The notes beneath the pieces are model-generated. The model did no database searches, was not told the origin of the DNA, and saw nothing but the letters and a program-made list of their open reading frames with translations. Below are positions 1-10,493 of a stretch of DNA of 64,000 bases, piece by piece. How positions within the stretch are numbered: position 1 is the first letter of the stretch; each line of letters starts with the position of its first letter. This DNA is from Diatrype stigma (Eukaryota > Ascomycota > Sordariomycetes > Xylariales > Diatrypaceae): contig JAKJXP020000034.1 in assembly GCA_022225965.2 (NCBI GenBank), positions 310,001 through 374,000 on the forward strand. The letters are read 5' to 3'. Both the position numbers and the translations under genes were made by a program.

Positions 1-445
1 ATGTCATTGCAGGTGGGCTGGTAGAAATTTCACATGCCGGCTGATTGGCAGGCAGGTGGTGAGACATGGCAGTTGCAGGTGCCCAGGTGCAGGTGCATGT
101 GCTGTGGGCGTTATGGACATTTGTTGTACCCTGAAGATGATAAGCCCATCCATCCCCTAATACCCCTGTTATGTCCTCTGTTGCCCCTGGTCTACACCTT
201 TCTGATGAGGCAGTAACACACTCACGAAACCTCTTTCCGGTGGTCAAATCATTCACGTAAATACTTCGTATCCCGGACTTGTTTAATCTAGTTCGTATAA
301 CTGAAACAATATATGCAGATTGGAGATACTCTGGAAACAAAAAACATAGCGTAGTGCTATACATAAAAAGGGGTGGTGAGGGCCCCTCCCTTCCCTGGTT
401 CGCTCACTCCTTTTCTTCCCTCCTGGTCCCTTTCCTTTTTTATCC
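1..445. other. Intergenic, no gene seen
   Basis: No convincing coding sequence. A short degenerate repeat built on the unit CAGGTG lies at about 70-103. The small open frames here lack codon bias or recognisable motifs. Confidence 0.5.
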
Positions 446-955
446 TCACCAACCCGCCGCACCCGGCAGCCTCCCATCGAACCTTCCCAGCACCCACCCC
501 GCCACAACGCCCAACACACCATCAGCAAGCACGAGCATCCACATATCGGCCCTCGCCTCCGCCTGCTGCCGGCGTGCCAGCCGCCCCGACCCCGGCACGA
601 GGACGTAGTGATAATAGCACAGCCTGACCCCGGCAGCGCCCGCCATGAAGAGCCGCAGCGGCACGCTGGCGTAGAGCCAGATGTTCTGCGCCGCGGGCAC
701 GTAGGCGCCCGTGATGAGGTAGGCGAGGCCGATGCCGACGAGGAGGAGGCCTTTGAGCGTGTCGTCGACGAGGATGGTGGTAGGGTTGGGGTTGGCTCCT
801 TCTTCTCTCTTTGGAGTGTGCTTGTCGTCGCTGTCGCGGATTCGTATCGTTCTTGGGCTCTGCAAGACCGTCCGCGTCCCGTGCAGGGTCAGCCCCACTG
901 CGTGTAGCAGGACGATAGGGGGGAGGTCGATCGGGATGGAGCTGAAGGGGAACAT
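446..955 (-). CDS. Small integral membrane protein, conserved-hypothetical type
   Basis: A single uninterrupted frame of 169 residues. It begins with ATG at 955 and ends at 446. The N-terminal part contains a hydrophobic stretch (residues about 6-26, from SIPIDLPPIV). It is followed by a charged linker rich in D, K, R and N (about 38-58). Three more hydrophobic stretches follow: one after the DDTLKG motif, one around the PAAQNIWLYASVPLRLF region, and one near the C-terminus (MLVLADGVLGVVAGWVLG). This gives about four membrane segments with a short polar tail. It resembles small four-helix membrane proteins of unknown function that I have seen in ascomycete genomes, but I cannot name a family with a known role. 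GC-rich third positions support coding. It lies head-away from the CTP synthase downstream. The function is not known. Confidence 0.65.
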   Translation of the reverse strand: MFPFSSIPIDLPPIVLLHAVGLTLHGTRTVLQSPRTIRIRDSDDKHTPKREEGANPNPTTILVDDTLKGLLLVGIGLAYLITGAYVPAAQNIWLYASVPLRLFMAGAAGVRLCYYHYVLVPGSGRLARRQQAEARADMWMLVLADGVLGVVAGWVLGRFDGRLPGAAGW

Positions 956-2005
956 TCTGGCCGACGGATTGTATACAGACTTAGGTCGTTCGGCTGGAGG
1001 TGCTTGGAATAGGGGGTTAGGTCTTGGAAACCAATCGTCGTTCTGTCCTGGTCAGGCAGGATTAATCAACGTATTGTCGACTGACGATGTGTCAAATTAT
1101 CGCATGAGCCAGGAGGTTTGGTATAAAAGCTCACAACTTATCGAGTTTACGGAAAGGACAGAGCACCTAGCTACGTTGAATTTATATCCAACACTAGGTA
1201 CTGAGCTACGTATGTAGTAATACAGCTACAAGAAACATATTATTAATTTACCCGATCGCATGACTTCAGAATTATTTCATCCTTGTCTTGTCATTTTCCT
1301 CTCTGAAGATCCACGTCCGTTCCTACCCGAGTCGATAACACGGCCCTCTTATTTGCAGTGTCCGCTCGGTGAGTCACTTAAAGAATGCGATCCAAGCCCG
1401 TTCCGATGCAGCCGGCCGAGAAGAAACGGCGGTAGATTGTTAGGGCTGACAAAGATCGATTGGCTAGGTACAGCTGCACGGGACTTTGAGTATGTAATGC
1501 ATTTATGTTTATTTTCGTTTTGTCATATCCGACTTTCTGTCTTGGGCTACCAGTAGTGAGAATATCTGTAAGACTGGGAATCTCTGGCAGTTGGCTAATT
1601 CCTTAATACATGCAGTTGTATGAGCGCACCATTGCTCTATCCTATCTAATCTTTTCCACTTGACTCCTAGCTACCAATTTATCATATATCATTTTCAGTG
1701 CCATCAGTAAGTTCTAACGCAGTCTTACATTGTCCATAAGTGCTTGCACAGCTACTCAGGATGAGCTAGTGATATTTTGTTCACCAGTGTGGTTCCGGCC
1801 AGATAACGTCAACTCTGCCACGAGCCTGCCGTGGGGAAGCTACGCCAAACCCGAGTGTGTGCACGCATGTACCAAGGTGCAATGACGGCATTCTTGCTGT
1901 TGGTTGGGTGGACATAGACCGCTGAGTAGTCTGGCTGGAGACCGTCTATATCAATGAGATTCCTTTCGTTTCCACCTTCGCCACCTTGTCATCTAGGCTC
2001 CCGGC
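956..2005. other. Intergenic: promoter side of membrane protein, 3' side of CTP synthase
   Basis: Moderately AT-rich and without a supported gene. An open frame of 98 codons at 1260-1556 has no recognisable motif and no coding bias. I see no repeat or RNA gene. Confidence 0.45.
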
Positions 2006-4633
2006 TCATTCCGGCTTGAGAAACTTGTCCAAGCAGCCGGCACTGGCAGCTACAAGGCCAAGATACGGTTTCTACACAGCGTGTTAGCTCTCCAAGTCAA
2101 TTTGATTATCGATACAGTCTGATAACCACTTACGCTGGGGTCAAGCACACGCGACTGGTACTCGGCATGGAATTGGGTTCCTATCCTCATGGTTAGCCAA
2201 TACTATCATCAGGGACAATCAATGGGCCTCGGGATGTCTCAAGACGTACCGACGAAGTAAGGATGATCCTTCAGCTCTAGAATCTCCATGCGTTGGCCAG
2301 ACTCATCCTTGCCGATGAATTGCATGCCAGCTTCGTGCAAGCGCTCAACGTATGCGGGGTTAACCTCGTATCTGTGCCGATGCCTCTCCTCGACAGCATC
2401 GCCCCCGCCGTACAGAGTGCGGATCTTGGCCCATTCACTGCCTTCTTGGAAGATCGTCTTGTGTAATCCGAGGCGCATCGTGCCACCCATGTTCTGGCGA
2501 TCTAGCTCTGGCATATGGATGATGACGGCGTCGTCTGATAAAGCACCAAACTCCTCCGAGTCGGCATTGGGCATGGAACAGTGGTCCCGTGCAAATTGCA
2601 TGACGGCAACTTGGAAACCGAGACATACCTGATTCCGAGGTTAGTGGTGGAAGTGTATCGTTTTGCCAGTGTAACTTACTCCCAGGTAAGGTATCTTGTT
2701 CTCCCTGGCCCACTTGGACGCATGCATCATTCCCAGGATGCCCCGTTTTCCGAACCCACCAGGGACGATTATGCCAGAGGCAGCCTTGAGCACTTCCCAA
2801 GCCTTGTCAAACTTAGCAGGCTCGGAAGCCTGAACCGCGGGTTCGAGGTCCTCCGCGTCAATATAATGTAGGTTGAGTTTTCGGCCTACTCGCATGGAAG
2901 CATGCTCGAGAGACTTGTTGGTACTCATGTAGGCATCGGGCGTGCTCACGTATTTTCCAACGAGAGCAATGTCAATAGTGGAATCATACTGAGCGGTGGC
3001 GACCGTCTTCCATGACTCCCAAAGTTCCGTGCCTTTAACCGCCAAAGGCTGCGGGACAGAGAGAGTGTTGAGACCAAGCTTGGACAGCAGCAGGGGAACC
3101 AGCTTTTGCTCCCTTAGCAGCAGTGGGACCTGGTAGATAGTCGGCATATCCCGAACAACGACTATCTGTTCCACGTCGACCTGACAGTGAAGTGCAATCT
3201 TTCGCACTGTTGAGTCGGCAAGGGGTTGTTCACAACGGCAAGCAATCTTGGATTGAATTAGTGGCAAGTGAGAAGGTGAAGGAGGTCATATACATACTAT
3301 GTCAGGAATCAGGCCATGACTCCGAATAGACTTCACAGCGTGTTGTGTCGGCTTTGTTTTCTGCTCTCCATGAACAGTGGGGACATAGCTGACCATGATG
3401 CTCACGAAGTTAGTGCTGCCAACTTCGTGCCGCACTATTCACATTGCGGATCAGTTTACATTATCAGATGTCAAAGGTCACTTAGCTGTGGGAGAGTTGG
3501 GAATGGAGAAAGTGCTTCTAGGGTTCGTACATTGAGTAAGCGCCTCAATAAAGGGCATCTATTCAAGTGTTAGCAGTGATCGACCGTGCTCATGAGCAAG
3601 ATCCTTCGCTGAAGAGCGGATAGGACACATAGATTAAAGGCTGACGCACACTCTCGATATCGCCCACCGTTCCTCTATCCGACGTTCAAGTCAGCATTTG
3701 CTCTCAAACGACGCTCTTGGTTCTAGGTTGAACCTAAACAGGATTGGGGGGCATGTCAACGGCTGGAGTACTCACCCGAGTTCGATGATGCAGACGTCGG
3801 GTTCTTCTCCCGAACCGTCGACACAGATCTTGCCCACGCGCTTGATCCAGTCCTTGATAGCGTCGACGACATGCGGTACTATCTGAACAGTTCGACCAAG
3901 ATAGGCGCCTCTCCGTTCTTTAGAGATAACATCGAGATAGATCTTGCCGGTGGTGATGTTGTTGTCGCCTGTCAGGCAGACAGAGAGATATCTCTCGTAA
4001 TTTCCCAGGTCCAAGTCGACCTCGGATCCTACGCTAGAGCTTCAGCATTTATACATGCGTGCAAGGAACGAGTACCCGACATGTATGCCGCGGACCCGTC
4101 AACAAAAGGCCGAGTTGATCGAGACCTGAAGGGCAATGCAACACTGGAATACTAACCGGAACATAGCACAAAGCATTCGCCATGCTCGGCAGGGGCCATA
4201 AGCCCAGCATCTACGGACACATACGGATCGATCTAGTGGTTTAGATTAATGATAGCGAGGCAAGTGAGTGCGGGGCTATTGACCTACCTTGATGCAACTG
4301 ACGCGGAATCCGAGAGCTTTGAGAAGCTGGAAATGAAACGGTCAGATACAATACTGAATTGAATGTATGTAGGCATTTGGCAGTTTCAATGCAGTTTCAA
4401 TGACGCAAGCCCTATTTGGGATGAGGATCCAGGGGTGGTCCAAGCTAGAAAGGGGACGTGCTGAGCTCGTTCAAGGAGGGGGAGGGGTAACAGACCAGTC
4501 CCGTGGATGAAGCAATTATGCCCTTTCCAACTCCTGGTGTGGTGTCAGCAATCGCGAAATCAGCCTGCACCAGTCAAATAAAAAGAAGAGAAATACCCGA
4601 AATGACACCGCCCGAAACGAGGATGTAATGCAT
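2006..4633 (-). CDS. URA7: CTP synthase, complete but divergent paralog type
   Basis: Converts UTP to CTP with ATP and glutamine in pyrimidine nucleotide synthesis. Twelve exons join in frame to 563 residues: 4633-4597, 4533-4496, 4326-4288, 4232-4157, 4028-3776, 3674-3650, 3558-3531, 3434-3298, 3246-2680, 2628-2250, 2180-2134, 2071-2006. The synthase domain has the P-loop SGGVISGVGKG (residues 7-17), [19 protein letters not shown] and GEQKTKPTQ. The class I glutaminase domain has VCLGFQ with the nucleophile Cys402, and FHAEY with His531 and Glu533, so the catalytic triad is present. Oddities: the near-universal segment GTMSP..HGE.FVLDDGGE reads [17 protein letters not shown] (residues 48-66), LTRDNNITTG reads [10 protein letters not shown], and HPEY reads HAEY. 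The first in-frame ATG (4633) was chosen because MHYILVSGG matches the family start. The C-terminus is shorter than in yeast Ura7. Because ordinary fungal enzymes keep these residues, this is probably a second copy rather than the housekeeping gene. Confidence 0.9.
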
Positions 4634-6058
4634 CGTGATGGCTGTTCTTGCGGCCTGGATCGGTTGGGTGTGCAGATGCAAGGCAGATAGAGGTTTTGGC
4701 GATGGGAGATAATTTTTTCGCGATCTTTTTTCGGCCGACTAGGTTGACGGCTAGGTATCTAACGGCGTCCCGGGTCGGTATCTTATCGCTTCCGATACGG
4801 CGCAAGGGGGTATATCAATCCGGACCTCGAGTGATGATATCTTGCCCAGAAGCGGCTCTACACAACAAAGTTGTGTGTTCCTGAAAATGGCGTATTGCGT
4901 ATGGCGTATCGTGTGGCCTGGTAGTCCGACAGGCAATTGGCATTTGACAATTCGAGTCATCGGCAAGAATCAAACTTTTTTGTATCGGTGGGTCCAAGCG
5001 CCAAGCCCCGTACAGGCCCCGTCCACTGGATCTAGGCCCGTATTGTTCACGGTATTGTTCCAGGCAAGGTTCCTCGCAGGGCGGAGCTAAGCTGCAGCAC
5101 CTGCAGCCCGGGAAGCGGCTGAGAGATAAAGCTATTCGCGAATCACTTGGCTGCGATTATAGCGATTGCAGCGCTCTTAGGGCTGCTGTGGATCTTGCAC
5201 TAGTGGTCCCTTATACTTAGTACTTACCGAACCCTTGCACTTGAGCAGTCACTCAGGTCTTGGATCAGGGGATGGGAAGCATGTGATATTATTTTGTATC
5301 CCAAGTACAATAGGGGTAGTTCAACTGAGTATTCTAGCCAGTGACCAATTGATTTGCAGCAACTATAATGGATTACAACTCAATAGAATCGCCGCTGTAG
5401 TAGGGCAAGTGCTTCGAAATGCGGAACAAGACGCAGAGGGACATGAAGTTGGGAAGTGTGTTTCATATAACGAAAAGAACGAAAAGGTTATACATGCGTG
5501 GTTTCATCCATCCTATCTTATTCGTAGTTCAGGTTGTATAAATCGCTATATTTTCAAGACACATTGTTCTCATATTTTAGGAAATATTATCAGGGTTACT
5601 AGTCATCCTCCTGGTTACGCGCAGTAATCATGGGTAGTAATAACGTCATAAACACCCTAAAAAGGGGGAGGAAGTAATGTAAATAGTGTACTTGTTTCCA
5701 TGGGAAGCGTTGTGGCCGGAATGATAGAAGAGCTGCTACGACCATGTGAAGTTATGGAAAACAGGGCTTCCTACATAGTCGTAGGATCTTCCACTTGTAT
5801 ACTGGGGTCCAAGTGGATCCTTATACCCCCTATCCCCTATTGTTACGTGAGTTAACCTAACTGTTAACCCCTGGCAATATGCTGCCTGTATGTACATTGG
5901 TTGTTTCTGTCGTTCCGGCTCACTGTTATTGAATCATTAATACCAGTATATCGTAAGTACTCACGGCTTGTATGAGCGCTTCAGCATGGCGTTATAACTA
6001 TTTCAGTGGTGGGTTCAGATCTGCGTTGAGATACCTATCGTATCATACGGCCTGCATA
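4634..6058. other. Upstream region of CTP synthase; otherwise no gene seen
   Basis: Holds the 5' flank of the minus-strand CTP synthase. An open frame at 5235-5627 has AT-rich codons and no motif, so I do not call it. Small variants of a GGGGTATAAGG-type sequence occur near 5820-5845, without clear meaning. Confidence 0.4.
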
Positions 6059-6930
6059 CCCCAAGTACAAAACAGAACCAGCTATCGATAAGCTCCCAGC
6101 GCAACAAGCTCCCTCAGGCTCTCGTGTGACGACTTCCAAACAGGCAATATGCTCCGTAACGTGGCACGATGACATCGTCGCCTTCATCGACTGGGAGTTC
6201 GCGGATATAGCCCCCACACAGTTCGCCCTCGATCCTCCATAGTGGCTACTGATCGAGGTTCCCGAGATGTGGTACGCGGAGATTGATGACTGGAACCGGG
6301 TCTACGACTTCCTCTTGAATATCTGGCTTCGGGCCATGGAACGTGCCGATGCATAGAGACGAGCTTGAACGAGATCAGGTTATCTACATACATGCGGGAG
6401 AGCTGGGAGCCCGGTCGCTTCTGGCTCAGCTATGCGGCGAGAAAGAGCTTGGCTTTCGATACCATCTTTTGGAAGTACCTAGACGAGAGGTTCTTCGGCA
6501 AGAGGAAAGACGGCGTCGCGAAGGAGGAAGGCTGGAAGTCGCGGGTGTATCTGCTGGATAAGAAGGAAAAGGCTGTGATGGAGTCGCTCACCCAGCGCAA
6601 GAAGAAAGAGTCGAAGGAGCGGATTCTGGTCGACTGGGATTGCGATGAGGTGAAGAAGCGTATGAGCGAGATGTTATTTGATCATGAGGCGCCTGAGGAT
6701 GAGGTGAAAAGGAGTATGAGTAAGTTGTCGCTTGAAAATCAAATCGTGGGGTTTCATACAAGACACAGGCAAATATCTTATCATAGATGCGACGGTTCAG
6801 AAGATCGGCACATTGATACATCCAGGGAGTGGAAAGATGTGATCTGGGCTATAACTAACAGCTTGTGTATCCTTTCTTGTGAACGTGGTGGATGGTACCT
6901 ACTCGATACTATGTCAACTGAGCATTAACG
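6059..6930 (+). pseudogene. Broken aminoglycoside-phosphotransferase (APH)-family gene
   Basis: Three reading frames carry consecutive pieces of a fungal APH/choline-kinase-like phosphotransferase. Around 6125-6165 the frame reads DDFQTGNML, matching the catalytic-loop region. A shift of frame near 6165 leads to HDDIVAFIDWEFADIAPTQ, which contains the IDWE metal-binding (DFG-like) motif. This is cut by a TAG at 6240-6242 where the family has a Trp (TGG to TAG is a G-to-A change). A second shift at about 6355-6370 leads into a long C-terminal frame (to about 6770) with YMRESWEPGRFWLSYAARKS and a charged Lys/Glu-rich tail. The N-terminal ATP-binding lobe is not recognisable upstream. Two frameshifts plus a stop indicate a dead gene. 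The substrate of this fungal subfamily is unknown. Confidence 0.75.
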
Positions 6931-7577
6931 TTACATCATATTATAGTTTCATCCGTCCATTCATGTTGATTAGTCCGATTCCCGAGTATTTGGACCTCCA
7001 TATTGTCGGTAACGACCGCGCTAGAGGGGACCCAGGGGACCCTATTTATTTAAACAGTCCAGTTAGAAACCAGGAGATCAAATCACTGGGCCGCTGATAG
7101 GCGAGCGGAACTCAACCCCCTAATCTATGGGGTCGGAGCCACGCCTGCCCGCATACTATTGCCGGATAACTACAGTAGCTGCATTCCGCTTATCTATCAG
7201 AGGGCAACCACTCAAGTTATAGGTGGGTGTTTCACCCCAGAGTCTGCAAAGGGTCATATGTAGAAGATAATCCCTCTGCCTGATTTGCTATGTTATATGT
7301 ATGGTGACTTGGATGCAACGGCTTACAGTATTAGATCGTGATATCGTAAGCTACTACCCAGCTACCTAGACTCTCAACATCAAGCTCATCTCTGGTTGCT
7401 CAATAACGGTAGACACGACCATCCCACACGAAGGTTTGGCCTAGTCAGACCCGACATCAACGTCTAGGAAACCTTACTCTTATATTTGAACGGCTCAGCC
7501 AGTCCAGTCATCCCCCTGAATCTCGCTCATCACCACTACACTATTCCATTATATACTTATCGGATCCATCAATCACC
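6931..7577. other. Promoter region of the Gfo/Idh oxidoreductase
   Basis: No gene seen. The start codon at 7578 sits in a good fungal initiation context (TCACCATGGC). A CT-rich, CCAGTCC-like stretch lies 60-90 bases upstream, as is common near fungal transcription starts. Confidence 0.4.
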
Positions 7578-9287
7578 ATGGCACCCCACAATACAGCAGA
7601 CGAAACTCCGGCGAGCACATCGCCGGAAGCGGACGAGGCCGAAGTCCAGTTCCCCCCTCCCCCACCCATGTCCGCCAAGCCGCCTCGGGTGCTCATCATC
7701 GGCGCGGGGTCGCGGGGTCGCGTCTACGCGCGCTGCACGCGCCAGTCCAGCAACGGCATCATAGTCGCCGTCGCCGAGCCCGACGACTTCAAGCGGCAGC
7801 AGTTCGGGCGCAACTTCATCTGGGGTGATAACAGCACCAATACCAGTACCAGTACGGGTGAGGAGGAGAACGGGCATACTGCCGCTGCTGACGCCCCGCC
7901 ACCCCCCGAGGGCTCGCAGTTCGCCGGCTGGCGCGAGTTCGTGGCCTGGGAGACGGAGCGACGGGCGCGCGAGCGGGCCGGCGAGCGCGGCGTCCCCGAG
8001 GGCGTCGACGCCGTCTTCGTGTGCGTGCGCGACGAGATGCACCACGACGCCGTGGTGGCGCTCGCGCCGCTCGGCCTGCACGTCATGTGCGAGAAGCCGT
8101 TCGCGACGACGCTGGCCGGCTGCGCGGCCATGTACCGGGCGCTGGCGCCGCACCAGAGCGGGCGCGTCTACTCCGTCGGCCACGTGCTGCGGTACTCGCC
8201 GCACAACATGCTGCTGCGGCGGCTGCTGCTCGAGGACCGCGCCATCGGCGACGTCCTCAGCGTCGTGCACACCGAGCCCGTGGGGTTCTGGCACTTCGCG
8301 CACAGCTACGTGCGCGGCAACTGGCGGCGCGAGTCCACCACCGCCCCGTCGCTGCTGACCAAGAGCTGCCACGACATCGATATCATCCTCTGGCTCCTGT
8401 GCTCGCCGCCGCCGGGGTCGGATGCGCCGCCGCATCTGCCGTCGACGGTGGCATCGGCGGGGTCGCTGCAGTTCTTCAAGAAGAGCCGGAAGCCGAAGGC
8501 AGCGGGAAGCGCGACCAATTGCCTGAGCTGTCCGGTTGAGCAGGATTGCATATATTCCAGCAAGAGGATCTACGTGAGTGGGAAACACCAGGGGCTGGAG
8601 ACCGGAAACACCGGGTGGCCGATGAGTGTCGTGTTTCCCGATATGGAGAGCTTTGGCAAGGACCAAAGAAAGGAGGTATTGTTGGACCGGTTGGCGGAGG
8701 ATTACGACGACTCCACGACGCAGGAGGAGATCGACAGCCGGAATTGGTTCGGTCGCTGCGTCTTCGAATCCGACAACGACGTGTGCGATGAGCAGACCGT
8801 CACGATGACGTGGGACGAAGATCCCATACCGTCGTCTGTCTCTAATACATCCTCGGACTCGCTCGGGGGACGGGGCTCCAAGCAAGCGACGTTCCATATG
8901 ATCGCGCAGACGAAGAAGCAGTGCCACCGGTACTCGTACGTGTATGGGACCGAGGGTGAGATCTACGCCGACTCGAGGACCATCACCATCGAGGACTTCC
9001 GGACGGGCGAGACGAAGGTATACAAACCGCGGCTAGAGAGTCTTGGGCACGGCGGTGGCGACCACGGTCTGACGAGGCAGTTCATCCTGGCTGTCGACAA
9101 GGTGAAGAACCACGGCTGGGCGGCGGAGAAGGCACAGCAGGAATACATTGGTTGCACACTGGAGGATATCATCCGCAGCCATGCCGTGGTCTTCGCGGCC
9201 GAAGAGGCAAGGACGACTAAGAAAGTCATCGATTGGAAAGACTGGTGGGAAAGGAACGTTGGTGAGATTGACACAAAGAGTTGCTAA
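7578..9287 (+). CDS. Gfo/Idh/MocA-family NAD(P)-dependent oxidoreductase
   Basis: A 569-residue intronless protein. A disordered N-terminus (residues 1-34, Pro/Ser/Glu-rich) precedes a Rossmann fold with GAGSRG at 42-47. The signature EKPF lies at 172-175, followed by a GHVLRYSP segment, which is characteristic of the Gfo/Idh/MocA family. Further on, KSCHDIDIILWL (about 258-269) supplies the His/Asp pair expected in the active site. A cysteine cluster CLSCPVEQDC (about 315-324) follows. The family oxidises or reduces sugars, inositols and related polyols, and the Cys-containing branch resembles StrI-like dehydrogenases. The substrate cannot be read from sequence. The protein is longer than the usual 340-400 residues because of the N-terminal tail, an insert at about 83-115 and a large acidic insert after the Cys cluster. 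No signal peptide is seen, so it is probably cytosolic. Confidence 0.88.
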   Translation: MAPHNTADETPASTSPEADEAEVQFPPPPPMSAKPPRVLIIGAGSRGRVYARCTRQSSNGIIVAVAEPDDFKRQQFGRNFIWGDNSTNTSTSTGEEENGHTAAADAPPPPEGSQFAGWREFVAWETERRARERAGERGVPEGVDAVFVCVRDEMHHDAVVALAPLGLHVMCEKPFATTLAGCAAMYRALAPHQSGRVYSVGHVLRYSPHNMLLRRLLLEDRAIGDVLSVVHTEPVGFWHFAHSYVRGNWRRESTTAPSLLTKSCHDIDIILWLLCSPPPGSDAPPHLPSTVASAGSLQFFKKSRKPKAAGSATNCLSCPVEQDCIYSSKRIYVSGKHQGLETGNTGWPMSVVFPDMESFGKDQRKEVLLDRLAEDYDDSTTQEEIDSRNWFGRCVFESDNDVCDEQTVTMTWDEDPIPSSVSNTSSDSLGGRGSKQATFHMIAQTKKQCHRYSYVYGTEGEIYADSRTITIEDFRTGETKVYKPRLESLGHGGGDHGLTRQFILAVDKVKNHGWAAEKAQQEYIGCTLEDIIRSHAVVFAAEEARTTKKVIDWKDWWERNVGEIDTKSC

Positions 9288-9680
9288 CGTGAGCGGGCTT
9301 ATTATTTGAGCTGCTTCAAGCACACGCATAATTACGAGCCATGAGTTCTGAGAGCAGACGAAAGTAAATGTATCCATTCTAGGTTACGTGCTCCCTCGTA
9401 CTACGAGTCGTAGTACCAAATGAGACGTCTCCGCGTGCCACAAGTGCTCATTCAACCAACTGTATCCCGGTCATGATATGGAGTCTATTATCTGGCAAAG
9501 GTTTATACCCCGCTCGTAGTCTCACCTCCCCCTTGATTTGCGAAACATCAACTACGTGTTTCGGCCTATTTCCCTCGAATTTGGATACTGACTTGTCACA
9601 TCACGATCTCCAAGTGACTCCTTATCAGCCCCCCATATTTGGGTTTACGCGATTCGAAGAGCAGCCCGGGAATCTCAGCA
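9288..9680. other. Intergenic, nothing seen
   Basis: The 3' flank of the oxidoreductase and a moderately AT-rich spacer before the HET relic. No repeat or gene is evident. Confidence 0.4.
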
Positions 9681-10178
9681 TATGAGCTCAAGATAACATC
9701 TCTGGGAGATGAACATCGGAAGGAGTTGGGGCAGATCAGACTTCTGCAAATCCTAGATACCGAATACAAGGAAACCTCACGGTCTCGAACTGGAGCTCTT
9801 GGTGGCAATTCTAGATGATAACCCGACTACATTGACCTCTCATACACCTGGGGGCCGGGTGAGCGGGATTATGGTAGTGACATAAGGGAATAATATAGTG
9901 TTGTGAAGTTTCATATCGACTACAACGGGGCAATAATCCAAGTAACGAAGACCCTATTGGATTTTTTGCAGCACATCAGAACTGATGCCGACACCGCGAT
10001 GGCGTACTATTGGGTTGATCAATTATGTATTAACCGGACCGATGCGACTGAACGGGGATATCAGGTGGCAACGATGATTCCCATATACGAAGGAGCTCAA
10101 AACGTGCATGCGTGGCTCAGGTTCCGGTGGATATTATTTGATAGGAACAGGGAAGGCCGTTGTCAGCGGACACTATAG
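9681..10178 (+). pseudogene. Truncated HET (heterokaryon incompatibility) domain relic
   Basis: The frame at 9825-10178 reads a HET-domain N-terminus: DLSYTWGPGER (normally ALSYTWG), then, after an in-frame TAA at 9891-9893, KTLLDFLQHIR, YYWVDQLCINRTDATERGYQVATM and IYEGAQNVHAWL. These match the conserved HET blocks for the Leu-rich helix, the WIDALCINQ box and the IY..A..V..WL box. A preceding frame from about 9681 (YELKITSLGDEHRK) may be the leader. It ends in stops around 9819. After HAWL the homology stops at an unrelated sequence with a stop near 10178, so the C-terminal two thirds of the gene are missing. HET proteins trigger cell death on fusion of incompatible hyphae. This copy cannot make a functional one. 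Confidence 0.75.
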
Positions 10179-10493
10179 TAAGACGTTATAGGGATCCACG
10201 CGGATCGCATTATCCACTAGTGAAGGATAGTCAAACCCATATGAAAGAGCCGTTTCCTCTCCCACGAATCCCATTGACGGGGTTATTATGTTTATTACCT
10301 CCCCCCTACCGAGCAGCTATTATATTACTCCGGGCCCTAAAGCTGACACACTTACTTGAGGGGAGACAAGATGTAAAGTAACAACACACAGCAAGTCAGC
10401 TATATGGTCTACTTAGGTCCATGAACTAATCAAGTTTGTCTCTTGTCTTTCATTATTTTGGATATCTAAACCTATCAAGCCAATATTTAGGAT
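10179..10493. other. Intergenic, nothing seen
   Basis: AT-rich spacer between the HET relic and the 3' end of the Clr5-domain gene. No feature is evident. Confidence 0.4.

Noticed and set aside
1260..1556. 98-codon plus-strand open frame
   Set aside because: No motif, no codon bias, and no neighbour that supports it.
5235..5627. 130-codon open frame
   Set aside because: No motif, AT-rich codons, no splice partners.
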